From Pseudomonadota bacterium (GTDB taxonomy: Bacteria; Pseudomonadota; Alphaproteobacteria; Rs-D84), in contig JAUNMD010000037.1 in assembly GCA_030531915.1 (NCBI GenBank), positions 1-8,433 on the forward strand: 8,433 bases of DNA. Reading direction: 5' to 3'. The position numbers and the translations under genes are program-made. The notes beneath the pieces were generated by a model, which saw nothing but the letters and a program-made list of their open reading frames with translations, did no database searches and was not told the origin of the DNA. Positions 1-6,337 of the stretch are shown one piece after another (positions within the stretch are counted from its first letter, which is position 1; each line of letters opens with the position of its first letter).

Positions 1-1
1 G

Positions 2-3000
2 GCAAATGCGGGTGACATGTCGGTTGCGGCGGACGGAACAACCGCGTTTGTGTTGAAATCAAATAACGGCACAATCAATATTGGTGGTGACGTTCGCGTT
101 ACCGATACAACCGCACGTACGGTGCGTATGGACGCGTCGTTGATGGACATTGGTGGTGATGCGTTGGCGACAAATGCAAACCAGCGTTTGATATTTGGTT
201 CGGCGGATGCATCGCGTGCGGCGGGCCAGACGCTGAATGTTGCGGGTGCGGCATCGGCAACCAATGGCGCATGGCTGGAAATTGCGGCGGCGAATACAAA
301 TGTTGCATCACTGACGAATCGCGGCACAACGAATGGTTTGATTGTTTTGTCTGGGAAATCTTTGACCGCAACAACAGGCGATATCAGTGTTGGTGGTGAA
401 TTGTTGTTTAACGATGCGACGCCGACATGGGGTATGACCGGTATGGTTATCAGTGGCACTGAATACACCATGGAAACCAGCGCAGGCGGTATGTCTTTTG
501 ACAGTGCAACGATTGCAAATGGCAAAACATTGACGTTGACATCACACCAAGATTTCACAATGGCGGGCGCATTGGCGACCAATGGCACGGTTAAAATTGA
601 TGCGGTGGGCACGGCAAAAATCGGTGGCCAGACCAGCAATGGCGGTACATTGACAATCAACGGTGCAGCCGTCGATATGGGCGCATTGGTCAGCAGTGGC
701 AACGCCAATATCAACAGTGCGTCTGACCTGACGATTGGCCAAATTGACAATACCGGCACATTGGATTTGGTTGCGGCGGATTCCATTACCGCTGGGGCGA
801 TTGAATCGAACCTGAAATTGAATATTTCGGCCGAAAAATTGAATATGGCAATGCTGACCGTGTCGGGGGGCAGTGCGGTTATCAGTGCACCAACAATCAC
901 GTCTGATGATTTGATTTCGGTTGCAGGTGACATAACGCATGCGTCTGATGTTGCGGGTGCGGCGGCATCTGGGCTGAGTATTGTTGGTAACACAAACGTC
1001 ACCGCGGGCAGTTTGACCGCCACAGGCGCGTTGATGGCAAACACCGGCGCGGTTGCGTACACCGTTAAAAATGCTGTTGCGTTTACCGGTGCGGCAAATG
1101 TTGCGGCGGGTGCAACCACGGCGATTTCGTCTGAAAATTCCAGCATTGCATTTGGTGGGGTTTCGAACAAGGGTACTTTGACGCTGAGTGCGGCACGTGG
1201 TATGACACTGGGCGCGGTTGATAATGATGGTGATTTGACGATTGCGTCGGGCACAGATGTGGCAAATGTTGATTACTTTGCCAATAATGGCACGGCAACA
1301 TTGTCGGGCGCGGGTATGAAATCTGCGGGCGCATTTACAGTAAATAATCTGTACCAGAATTACACAGGAACAATCGCGGCGCGTGATGCGAATATCACTG
1401 GCAACAGTTATGCGCTGTCCGCGTCTAATGTGATTGTGGGCGGTAATATTCAGCAAACGTCGGGCGCGTTGGATATCAATACGACCGATCTGACGGTTGC
1501 AGGCAATATCGATGTTAAAAATATGCGTGCGTATTCAAACGCGGGTCTGACTGTGGGCGTTACCGGCAATGTTTCGGGTGGTGTGCGCTTTGGCGGACTG
1601 CAAGAAATGACGATTGGCGGTAACTATCTGTTCGATAATGACAGTGGCCTGTACGTTGATGTCAGACGTCGTGACGCGCTGACCGCGCCGACACGTAATT
1701 ACTGGTCATCGGTCAGTTTGGCTGACGATAACACACTGGGGCGTATCACAAACGCCACAGACGGCAATGCGGGCGCATTGATTCAGGTTGATGGTGCATT
1801 CACGTCTGACCTGACACTGTCGCGCAATCCATCGACTGGGTTTGCAAACGCGACCGACCAAATTGGTGTTGCATTGCGCGAATTGGCAACGGCGGGCGAT
1901 GCAATCTGGCTGGTACATGCGGACGATGGTATCACAGAATTGGGCGATAAATTGCGCAATCTGAATGTTGTTGTGTGCAACAATACGGGTACGCTGTGCT
2001 ATGACTATTTCAGCGGTGCGCTGGTTGATGCAGATTCTGCATATTTGACCGTGCGTGACACCGATGGCGATGGTATTGACGACAGTATCTATTTGGTATT
2101 CGATCCACGCTTTGGTGGGCCGGTCGAAGTGTTCAGAATTCAGCCGATTGTTGGCCGCACCCCTGGGCACACCAGTGGCGAATATATGTCCGCAGGCGCG
2201 TTGGACGACATGTTGGATGGCGCAGCCGCCGGCAAGGGATTCTATGGCCGTCATGCGCTGGAAATGTTGCCTGTGATATTCCGTGGCACAAATCTGGAAC
2301 AGTTGGGCAACGAACTGTACAAACGTATGGAAGATTACAATACGAATCGCGATGGTACGGCGTTGTCACGTTTCAGCCGCTTGGTTCAGCCACGTGAAAT
2401 CGAGCAGGTCGTGGGCAGCATCGTCTTGAATGAACATACTAATTTCCGTTCATTCGAAGATCGTATGTTCGACGAATTTATCTGGAATCGTAATCGCAAC
2501 CTGAAAAAGGCATGGGTTGATGCAGAATTCGGCATGTTTAACCAGAAAGTGTCTGATGGCAAGCGTGTTGACGGTAATCGTATCAACATCGCGGGCGGAT
2601 TCGACTGGCAACATTCTGAAACATTGATTCTGGGGTTGACGGGACGTATTTCGCATATGTCTGCTGACAATTCAGATTCTATGAATTTGGGCTATACCGT
2701 TGAACGTCCATTCATTGCCGGCAATGTTGATGTCAAGGTTGCAGATACCAACATCGGTCTGGGTGGTTATTTGATGCAGACCTTGGGCGAAAAGACACGC
2801 GTTTATGGTAATGCGTTCTTGGATATCCATGTGTTGGATACCACACGTCACCAGACATACATGAACGGTGCGATTGATGGCACGGGCTATGACGTTGCAT
2901 TCACCAGTGAATGGGGATTGCTGCATGACTGGTTGAACCAGTATGTTGTGGGCAATATGTATGCGCGCGTTGGGTATAACTTTGGATTCTCGCTGACGGA

Positions 3001-3364
3001 AAAGGCCCGTGGCCACGATTATATGGATATGGAATCTGACGGGTATCTGATCTTTACACCTGGGTATTCGTTGACTGCGCAAAAGCGTATCTATCCATCG
3101 GCATGGTTCCAGATTCGTCCATATGCGACAATCGGAATTGAATACGATGTTCTGGGTGCGCCAGACAATGCAAAGTACAAGTTCTCGGTTGCAAATTCGT
3201 TCACAAAGTACGATATAGATATCGATCCAATGTGGGCGAACATCGGCGGCGGTGTGGAAATGCTGTCGGCCAGTGGCTTGCAGATTGGTCTGGATTACCG
3301 TTACCAGTATAACCAAGATATTCAACTGCATAATATCAAGGTTTCCGGATCATATCGCTTCTAA
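2..3364 (+). CDS. Autotransporter adhesin, C-terminal part (5' end outside window)
   Basis: This is most of a type V (autotransporter) outer-membrane protein: a surface-exposed passenger carried through the membrane by its own C-terminal barrel. Residues are numbered from the Met at 17, but the frame stays open to the left edge with no ribosome site, so that Met is internal. Residues 1 to about 640 are Gly/Ala/Thr/Asn-rich, with short recurring strands of the type 'GTLTI', 'GGNI' and 'LTVAGNI', which look like beta-helix rungs. A Cys pair (C654, C661) and an acidic loop, DTDGDGIDD (681-689), follow. A helical linker runs to about 828, and the barrel covers about 829-1115, starting near KKAWVDAEFG. 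It has alternating aromatic strands and ends in SYRF, the terminal Phe expected for insertion by the BAM complex. The gene ends just before a strong terminator. Class is confident; ligand or host target is unknown. Confidence 0.88.
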   Translation, partial: ANAGDMSVAADGTTAFVLKSNNGTINIGGDVRVTDTTARTVRMDASLMDIGGDALATNANQRLIFGSADASRAAGQTLNVAGAASATNGAWLEIAAANTNVASLTNRGTTNGLIVLSGKSLTATTGDISVGGELLFNDATPTWGMTGMVISGTEYTMETSAGGMSFDSATIANGKTLTLTSHQDFTMAGALATNGTVKIDAVGTAKIGGQTSNGGTLTINGAAVDMGALVSSGNANINSASDLTIGQIDNTGTLDLVAADSITAGAIESNLKLNISAEKLNMAMLTVSGGSAVISAPTITSDDLISVAGDITHASDVAGAAASGLSIVGNTNVTAGSLTATGALMANTGAVAYTVKNAVAFTGAANVAAGATTAISSENSSIAFGGVSNKGTLTLSAARGMTLGAVDNDGDLTIASGTDVANVDYFANNGTATLSGAGMKSAGAFTVNNLYQNYTGTIAARDANITGNSYALSASNVIVGGNIQQTSGALDINTTDLTVAGNIDVKNMRAYSNAGLTVGVTGNVSGGVRFGGLQEMTIGGNYLFDNDSGLYVDVRRRDALTAPTRNYWSSVSLADDNTLGRITNATDGNAGALIQVDGAFTSDLTLSRNPSTGFANATDQIGVALRELATAGDAIWLVHADDGITELGDKLRNLNVVVCNNTGTLCYDYFSGALVDADSAYLTVRDTDGDGIDDSIYLVFDPRFGGPVEVFRIQPIVGRTPGHTSGEYMSAGALDDMLDGAAAGKGFYGRHALEMLPVIFRGTNLEQLGNELYKRMEDYNTNRDGTALSRFSRLVQPREIEQVVGSIVLNEHTNFRSFEDRMFDEFIWNRNRNLKKAWVDAEFGMFNQKVSDGKRVDGNRINIAGGFDWQHSETLILGLTGRISHMSADNSDSMNLGYTVERPFIAGNVDVKVADTNIGLGGYLMQTLGEKTRVYGNAFLDIHVLDTTRHQTYMNGAIDGTGYDVAFTSEWGLLHDWLNQYVVGNMYARVGYNFGFSLTEKARGHDYMDMESDGYLIFTPGYSLTAQKRIYPSAWFQIRPYATIGIEYDVLGAPDNAKYKFSVANSFTKYDIDIDPMWANIGGGVEMLSASGLQIGLDYRYQYNQDIQLHNIKVSGSYRF

Positions 3365-3370
3365 GAAACA

Positions 3371-3396
3371 CACCCCGCACCGCGGGGTGATTTTTT
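3371..3396 (+). terminator. Rho-independent terminator of the autotransporter gene
   Basis: Perfect 8-bp GC-rich stem CACCCCGC / GCGGGGTG (3371-3378 with 3382-3389), loop ACC, one A, then six T (3391-3396). It starts 7 bases after the stop codon and isolates the autotransporter from the restriction-modification block. Confidence 0.93.
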
Positions 3397-3472
3397 ATAT
3401 CATGCAATAAATTGACTTGAAATTACCAGAATAAAAACATAAAGTGTACATGAATCCAAAGGGATTTGGGTT

Positions 3473-3646
3473 CGGGGCTGTGGTGGCCCGCAAACACGGT
3501 GCGAGAGCATCGTAATCTGATGTTTTCGGTGCTTTTTGCATCGTTATCGTCCCTGATATAAATTGGTCGGGGAGCCGTTTACCGCAAGGAACGGAGCAGT
3601 TGTTTGCTGACACCAACTCCCTGACCGCCAAATCTCGTTGGCGGTC
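3473..3646 (+). ncRNA. Candidate structured leader RNA upstream of the methyltransferase
   Basis: Five stem-loops follow one another. (1) 3474-3490, GGG(g)C with GCCC. (2) 3496-3513, ACGGTGC-GAGA-GCATCGT, 7 bp with a GNRA tetraloop. (3) 3527-3543, CGGTGC-TTTTT-GCATCG, with the same arms as hairpin 2 but a different loop. (4) Outer stem GGTCGGGGAG (3565-3574) with CTCCCTGACC (3617-3626), 10 bp including one G-U, enclosing CCGTT-(TA)-CC-GCAA-GG-AACGG (3575-3594), a second GNRA hairpin. (5) GACCGCCAA (3623-3631) with TTGGCGGTC (3638-3646), 9 bp perfect. Stems 4 and 5 compete for GACC 3623-3626. Hairpin 5 ends 16 bases before the start codon. The density and GNRA loops suggest a regulatory leader or small RNA, but I match it to no known class. 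I saw no convincing gene in 3397-3662. Pairing is by eye; the function is inferred. Confidence 0.45.
3535..3562 (+). promoter_or_regulatory. Possible promoter for the leader and R-M genes
   Basis: TATAAA (3557-3562) is a fair -10 box, with TTTGCA/TTGCAT-like bases about 15-16 bp upstream as a poor -35. Transcription from it would start near 3568-3570, within the first bases of the 5' arm of the 10-bp stem at 3565. The coincidence is suggestive, but the -35 is weak and overlaps hairpin 3. Confidence 0.3.
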
Positions 3647-3662
3647 GTTTATATAGGGGAAA

Positions 3663-4526
3663 ATGGTGTCAAAAATTACATTTATAGATTTGTTTGCTGG
3701 TATTGGTGGTTTCCATTTGGCATTTCATGAGTGTGGTGCAAAATGTGTTTTTGCATCGGAATGGGATGCGTTTGCCAGAAAAACATATGAACATAATTTT
3801 AAGAAAATAGAACCGTCTTTATTTAAAAAAGGACAATTTGTTGGAGATATCACTAAAATTGACGCAAAGGATATTCCTGATTTTGATGTGTTAACTGGTG
3901 GTTTCCCGTGTCAGCCATTTTCACAGGTTGGATTAAAAAAGGGTTTCAATGAAACGCGTGGAACGCTATTTTTCGATATTGCAAGAATATTAAAAGAAAA
4001 GCAACCCAAGGCATTTTTTATTGAAAATGTTCGTGGATTGCTAACCCACAATAATGGTCAAACGTTTGATACAATCAGGCGAGTAATCGAAGAGCTTGGG
4101 TATTCGTTTTTTTATAAAATAATATATGCCTCTGATTTTGGGGTTCCACAACATAGACCTCGGCTGTATATGGTTGGTTTTAGAAACAAAAATATACAAT
4201 TTAAATTTCCTGAGTCACAGAAACTAAAAATAACAATGAGTGATATTTTTGGTGGACGCGTTGATAGGACTATTGGTTATACGTTACGTGTAGGAGGCAG
4301 GCATTCTAGTATAAATGATCGTAGAAATTGGGATACGTACTTAGTTGACGGAAAAATAAGATGCCTATCGCCCGTAGAGGGTTTGAAAATGCAGGGTTTT
4401 CCAGGTGGTTTTGAGTTTCCTGTCTCTGAAATGCAAGCCATGAAACAATTGGGAAATTCTGTTGCTGTACCTGCTGTGAAAGCAGTTGCAAAAGAAATAA
4501 TAAAAATATTAAAGGCACAAGAATGA
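3663..4526 (+). CDS. DNA (cytosine-5-)-methyltransferase of a type II R-M system
   Basis: Transfers a methyl group from S-adenosylmethionine to C5 of cytosine, protecting host DNA from the partner nuclease. The motifs are in the standard order: I, FIDLFAGIGGF (7-17, SAM binding); IV, GGFPCQPFSQVG (79-90) with the catalytic Cys83; VI, ENV (121-123); VIII, QHRPRLY (163-169); a short target-recognition region around 196-230 containing TLRVGGRHS and RRNWDTYLVDG; IX, LSPVEGLKMQGFP (235-247); X, GNSVAVPAV (264-272). At 287 residues it is compact (M.HpaII is about 358 from memory). AGGGGA at 3655-3660 is a good ribosome site for this ATG. The base composition is AT-rich and unlike both flanks, suggesting acquisition. 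The stop overlaps the endonuclease start (ATGA). There is no N-terminal HTH that could give self-regulation. Family is certain; target site is inferred only from the partner. Confidence 0.96.
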   Translation: MVSKITFIDLFAGIGGFHLAFHECGAKCVFASEWDAFARKTYEHNFKKIEPSLFKKGQFVGDITKIDAKDIPDFDVLTGGFPCQPFSQVGLKKGFNETRGTLFFDIARILKEKQPKAFFIENVRGLLTHNNGQTFDTIRRVIEELGYSFFYKIIYASDFGVPQHRPRLYMVGFRNKNIQFKFPESQKLKITMSDIFGGRVDRTIGYTLRVGGRHSSINDRRNWDTYLVDGKIRCLSPVEGLKMQGFPGGFEFPVSEMQAMKQLGNSVAVPAVKAVAKEIIKILKAQE

Positions 4527-5590
4527 CTTTGACAGCGAATAAGGGCGAATGGTCTGAATTGTACGTTTTGTATTGTTTGTTTGCCGATCATAAAATTTCT
4601 GCGGCAGATAATGAATTGAAACCGACAAATAAATTTTATAGTTTTGTAAAAATATTTCGTGAAGACAATCCAGACCAACCACTTGTTTATGATCTAGAGA
4701 ACGAAAACACCGTTGTGATTCGTGGGAAAGGTCTATGCAAGGAAATTTCTACGTTGGGGCTTTCAGGTAAGACAAAGAAAATTTTTGATAAAATAAAAAT
4801 TGCAACAGATACAACTTTTTCTGTTGTTGAGGCTGAAAATCTAATGCAAGAATTTCTGCTTACAAAAATCAAAGCGAATTCATTGGAAAAATCAGATTTA
4901 ATTGCAACAATCAAAGATGATATCGTGTCTGAAACGGAACCTTATGGTTTTTCAATTAAATCACAGGTTGGTGGAGCTTCAACATTATTAAATGCAAGTA
5001 CTAGTGGTACTAATTTTATTTATAAAATATCTGGGGTTCATGGCGACAAAGAGCAAATAAATGCTATAGATACCCGTAGCAAAGTCAGGAACAGATTAGA
5101 AAAAATATTAGATACGGGTGCTAAACTAGAGTTTATTGGTATGACGAGTCAAGTTTTTAGAGAAAATTTACGTACGGTTGATTCCAATTTGCCCAGTATT
5201 ATTGCAGAAATGTTGTTAAATTATTACTTGGGTAAGGGTTCTACAATAGACGTGTTATGTGATTTGATAGCAAACAATATTGTGTTTGATTTGAATAAAA
5301 TACAAATAATTTCAAAGATAAAAAATTTCCTTAAAATAGTTGCTCTTGGTATGGTTTCGCAAACGCCATGGAATGACAGGTTATCTGCATATGGTGGATA
5401 TATTGTTGTTAGAGATGATGGTCAATTAGTGTGTTATCATTTGTACAATGAAGATGCTTTTAAGGACTATTTATTCAATAATACAAAATTTGACACACCA
5501 AGCAGTACCAGGCATAATTTTGGTCGTGTGTATGAAAAAAATGGTGAATTGTTTATAAATTTGAATCTACAAATACGTTTTTTACATTAA
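4523..5590 (+). CDS. HpaII-family type II restriction endonuclease
   Basis: Predicted partner nuclease of the methyltransferase, cutting unmethylated DNA. It is 355 residues, about the length of R.HpaII (CCGG cutter). The start TLTANKGEWSELYVL and the end with HNFGRVYEKNG and NLNLQIRF match what I remember of the HpaII restriction endonuclease family. A likely PD-(D/E)XK-type core is D125 in KSDL followed by GFSIKSQVGGASTLLNA (142-158), with S144-I-K146 supplying the lysine. Reading frame and codon use (many ATA, TTA, AGA) match the methyltransferase and contrast with the GC-richer flanks. It starts in a 4-base ATGA overlap with the methyltransferase stop, so the nuclease is probably made by translational coupling, after its protector. 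No terminator is evident after the stop; a small gene converges 13 bases away. Endonuclease role is well supported by context; CCGG specificity is inference. Confidence 0.85.
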   Translation: MTLTANKGEWSELYVLYCLFADHKISAADNELKPTNKFYSFVKIFREDNPDQPLVYDLENENTVVIRGKGLCKEISTLGLSGKTKKIFDKIKIATDTTFSVVEAENLMQEFLLTKIKANSLEKSDLIATIKDDIVSETEPYGFSIKSQVGGASTLLNASTSGTNFIYKISGVHGDKEQINAIDTRSKVRNRLEKILDTGAKLEFIGMTSQVFRENLRTVDSNLPSIIAEMLLNYYLGKGSTIDVLCDLIANNIVFDLNKIQIISKIKNFLKIVALGMVSQTPWNDRLSAYGGYIVVRDDGQLVCYHLYNEDAFKDYLFNNTKFDTPSSTRHNFGRVYEKNGELFINLNLQIRFLH

Positions 5591-5603
5591 CTACCTGTAG
5601 GAG

Positions 5604-5771
5604 TTAGATGATAAGAGCGATAATAGCTACGATAAGTGAGGCCAATGCAATAAGCATGCTATATTTTGAATTCCTTGCATTAATATATTTATAGTGTAAG
5701 TCGTACATTTTTTGTAAATCTGGAGATATATATGTTCCATCAATTTCGTCTATGTTGTGCATTGTCTTCAT
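5604..5771 (-). CDS. Small tail-anchored membrane protein, 55 aa
   Basis: A short gene on the minus strand. ATG at 5771 is preceded by AAAGGTGG (5784-5777), a near-ideal Shine-Dalgarno with 5-base spacing, and by a perfect TATAAT (5800-5795). The protein has a polar, Tyr/Lys/Asp-rich N-terminal part of about 38 residues (MKTMHNIDEIDGTYISPDLQ...) and ends in one hydrophobic segment, MLIALASLIVAIIALII (39-55), right up to the stop. That is a tail anchor, probably with the N-terminus in the cytoplasm. I recognise no family. It faces the endonuclease gene tail to tail with a 13-base gap and shares its AT-rich composition, so it may have arrived with the R-M block. A second ATG at codon 4 is a possible start. 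The signals at the right spacing are the main reason to believe it; function is unknown (possible accessory, toxin-like or phage-derived peptide). Confidence 0.68.
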   Translation of the reverse strand: MKTMHNIDEIDGTYISPDLQKMYDLHYKYINARNSKYSMLIALASLIVAIIALII

Positions 5772-5794
5772 GGATACCACCTTTATACGTGTGG

Positions 5795-5800
5795 ATTATA
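5795..5800 (-). promoter_or_regulatory. -10 box for the small membrane protein gene
   Basis: Perfect TATAAT on the minus strand, placing the start of transcription near 5788, about 17 bases before the ATG and just ahead of the Shine-Dalgarno. No good -35 hexamer is seen 16-18 bp upstream. Confidence 0.42.
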
Positions 5801-5859
5801 TAAGAAAGTTCAATTCGAAGATAGCACAATTATTAGTTGATTTCACTAAAATTATACAT

Positions 5860-6044
5860 CACAACGAGAAAAATGTGCCCCAAGTACAAATCCGTGTTTT
5901 GCAGGAAAACTAAAATGGTCGTTTGAAAAGAATAGGGCGACAATGAGTGGGTGCGGGCGTGCATAGCACGGCCAAACCGTCACGAATGCCCAGCAGTTGT
6001 GGCGTGCCACAACGAGGGAAAGATGAGAACCAAGTTCGAATCCG
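5860..6044 (+). repeat. Pair of imperfect direct repeats, about 36 bp
   Basis: Copy 1 at 5860-5894 and copy 2 at 6008-6044 share CACAACGAG, then an A/G-rich stretch with an ATG, CCAAG, and end in TCCG. About 30 positions match by hand alignment, with a 2-base indel. Weaker similarity continues for some 15-20 bases. Translated from the shared ATGs (5873 and 6023), both give KMxxKxxSxxxRKxK. No other copy is seen in the window. Confidence 0.6.
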
Positions 6045-6079
6045 CATCCCGCGGAAAAAATAAAAAACGAAAAAAGAAG

Positions 6080-6093
6080 GGGGCGAAAGGATT
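6080..6093 (-). repeat. Partial copy of the tRNA-Pro 3' end
   Basis: GGGGCGAAAGGATT on the plus strand is identical to 6255-6268, the acceptor and T-stem 3' strand of the tRNA-Pro gene, in the same orientation. CGAC at 6102-6105 also lines up without gaps with 6277-6280. Duplicated tRNA 3' ends are the usual trace of integrase-mediated insertion, but there is no integrase here and only about 160 bases lie between the copies. Confidence 0.5.
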
Positions 6094-6158
6094 GGCTACG
6101 CCGACTTTGGCACATTCGCTGGCGCGAACTGGCATACAACCGTCTGCCTTGTGCCTGC

Positions 6159-6190
6159 GGTTCGAACCTTCTTCCCCGAAGGTTCGAATC
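6159..6190. repeat. 13-bp inverted repeat made of T-arm-like sequence
   Basis: GGTTCGAACCTTC (6159-6171) pairs with GAAGGTTCGAATC (6178-6190) across the loop TTCCCC, 13 bp with one G-T pair. The right arm is identical to the T-arm of the neighbouring tRNA-Pro and is a perfect inverted copy of 6265-6277. Confidence 0.7.
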
Positions 6191-6211
6191 TCACACTCTC
6201 AATCAATGAAT

Positions 6212-6244
6212 AAAAAAAACGGTATCTGACGATACCGTTTTTTT
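6212..6244. terminator. Bidirectional intrinsic terminator after tRNA-Pro
   Basis: ACGGTATC (6219-6226), loop TGAC, GATACCGT (6231-6238), with a run of A before and a run of T after, so it works on both strands. The symmetry continues outward through ATGAAT/ATTCAT to about 20 bp per arm with one extra A. On the minus strand it follows the tRNA CCA end by about 11 bases. Confidence 0.92.
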
Positions 6245-6249
6245 ATTCA

Positions 6250-6326
6250 TGGTCGGGGCGAAAGGATTCGAACCTTCGACATCTTGCTCCCAAAGCAAGC
6301 ACTCTACCAGACTGAGCTACACCCCG
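6250..6326 (-). tRNA. tRNA-Pro (anticodon TGG)
   Basis: Complete 77-nt cloverleaf. Acceptor strands are CGGGGTG and CGCCCCG (one T-G pair), discriminator A, and CCA encoded at 6252-6250. The D-arm has GTAGCTCAG and TGGTAGAG. The anticodon arm is CTTGC-TTTGGGA-GCAAG, with anticodon TGG (6292-6290) and G37, as expected for proline. The T-arm is GAAGG-TTCGAAT-CCTTT. It decodes CCN codons, preferentially CCA and CCG. Expressed from its own promoter and ended by the adjacent terminator. Confidence 0.97.
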
Positions 6327-6337
6327 AAACGACACAG

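Larger units (their letters stand above)
5816..6210. other. Gene-poor stretch with hairpins, repeats and tRNA-like fragments
   Basis: I find no convincing gene here. What can be seen: the direct repeats at 5860 and 6008; a hairpin CGTGC-ATA-GCACG (5958-5970); a near-palindrome GTTGTGGC-GT-GCCACAAC (5996-6013); a 14-base copy of the tRNA-Pro 3' end (6080-6093); and a 13-bp hairpin built from T-arm-like sequence (6159-6190). Two overlapping frames (plus 5951-6229, minus 5852-6139) are open. A start at 6023 preceded by GAGGGA would give a basic 68-residue peptide. Both frames read like translations of repeat and tRNA-antisense sequence, so I do not call them. The stretch is best described as an intergenic repeat or a decayed insertion scar, possibly transcribed. 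Confidence 0.5.

Noticed and set aside
542..1456. Long minus-strand open frame (304 codons) inside the autotransporter gene
   Set aside because: It is the antisense shadow of a repetitive, codon-biased gene; its product is rich in Arg, Cys and Ile with no domain, and it has no ribosome site.
3565..3626. Possible SRP (4.5S) RNA, from GTTTACC and GCAAGGAACGGAGCAG
   Set aside because: The conserved SRP helix 8 pattern (GGUCAGG...GGAAGGAAGCAGCC) is absent; only loose resemblance.
3395..3631. Minus-strand frame of 78 codons before the methyltransferase
   Set aside because: TTG start, no ribosome site, runs into the autotransporter terminator, and crosses the stem-loop cluster. The plus-strand frame here (ATG at 3450) is cut by a TAA. 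Structured RNA explains the region better.
5588..5606. Terminator between the endonuclease and the small membrane gene
   Set aside because: AACT-A-CCT / AGG-AGTT has a bulge, a 2-base loop and no T-run, so it is too weak to call.
6079..6110. Possible tmRNA (ssrA) 5' end, because GGGGGCGAAAGGATT resembles it
   Set aside because: No matching 3' acceptor strand with CCA and no tag reading frame nearby; the bases are better explained as a copy of the tRNA-Pro 3' end.
5852..6229. Overlapping frames on both strands (minus 5852-6139, plus 5951-6229) as proteins
   Set aside because: They overlap over most of their length, contain the direct repeats and tRNA-like segments, and the plus frame ends within the terminator hairpin. 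I kept the region as a described intergenic stretch.
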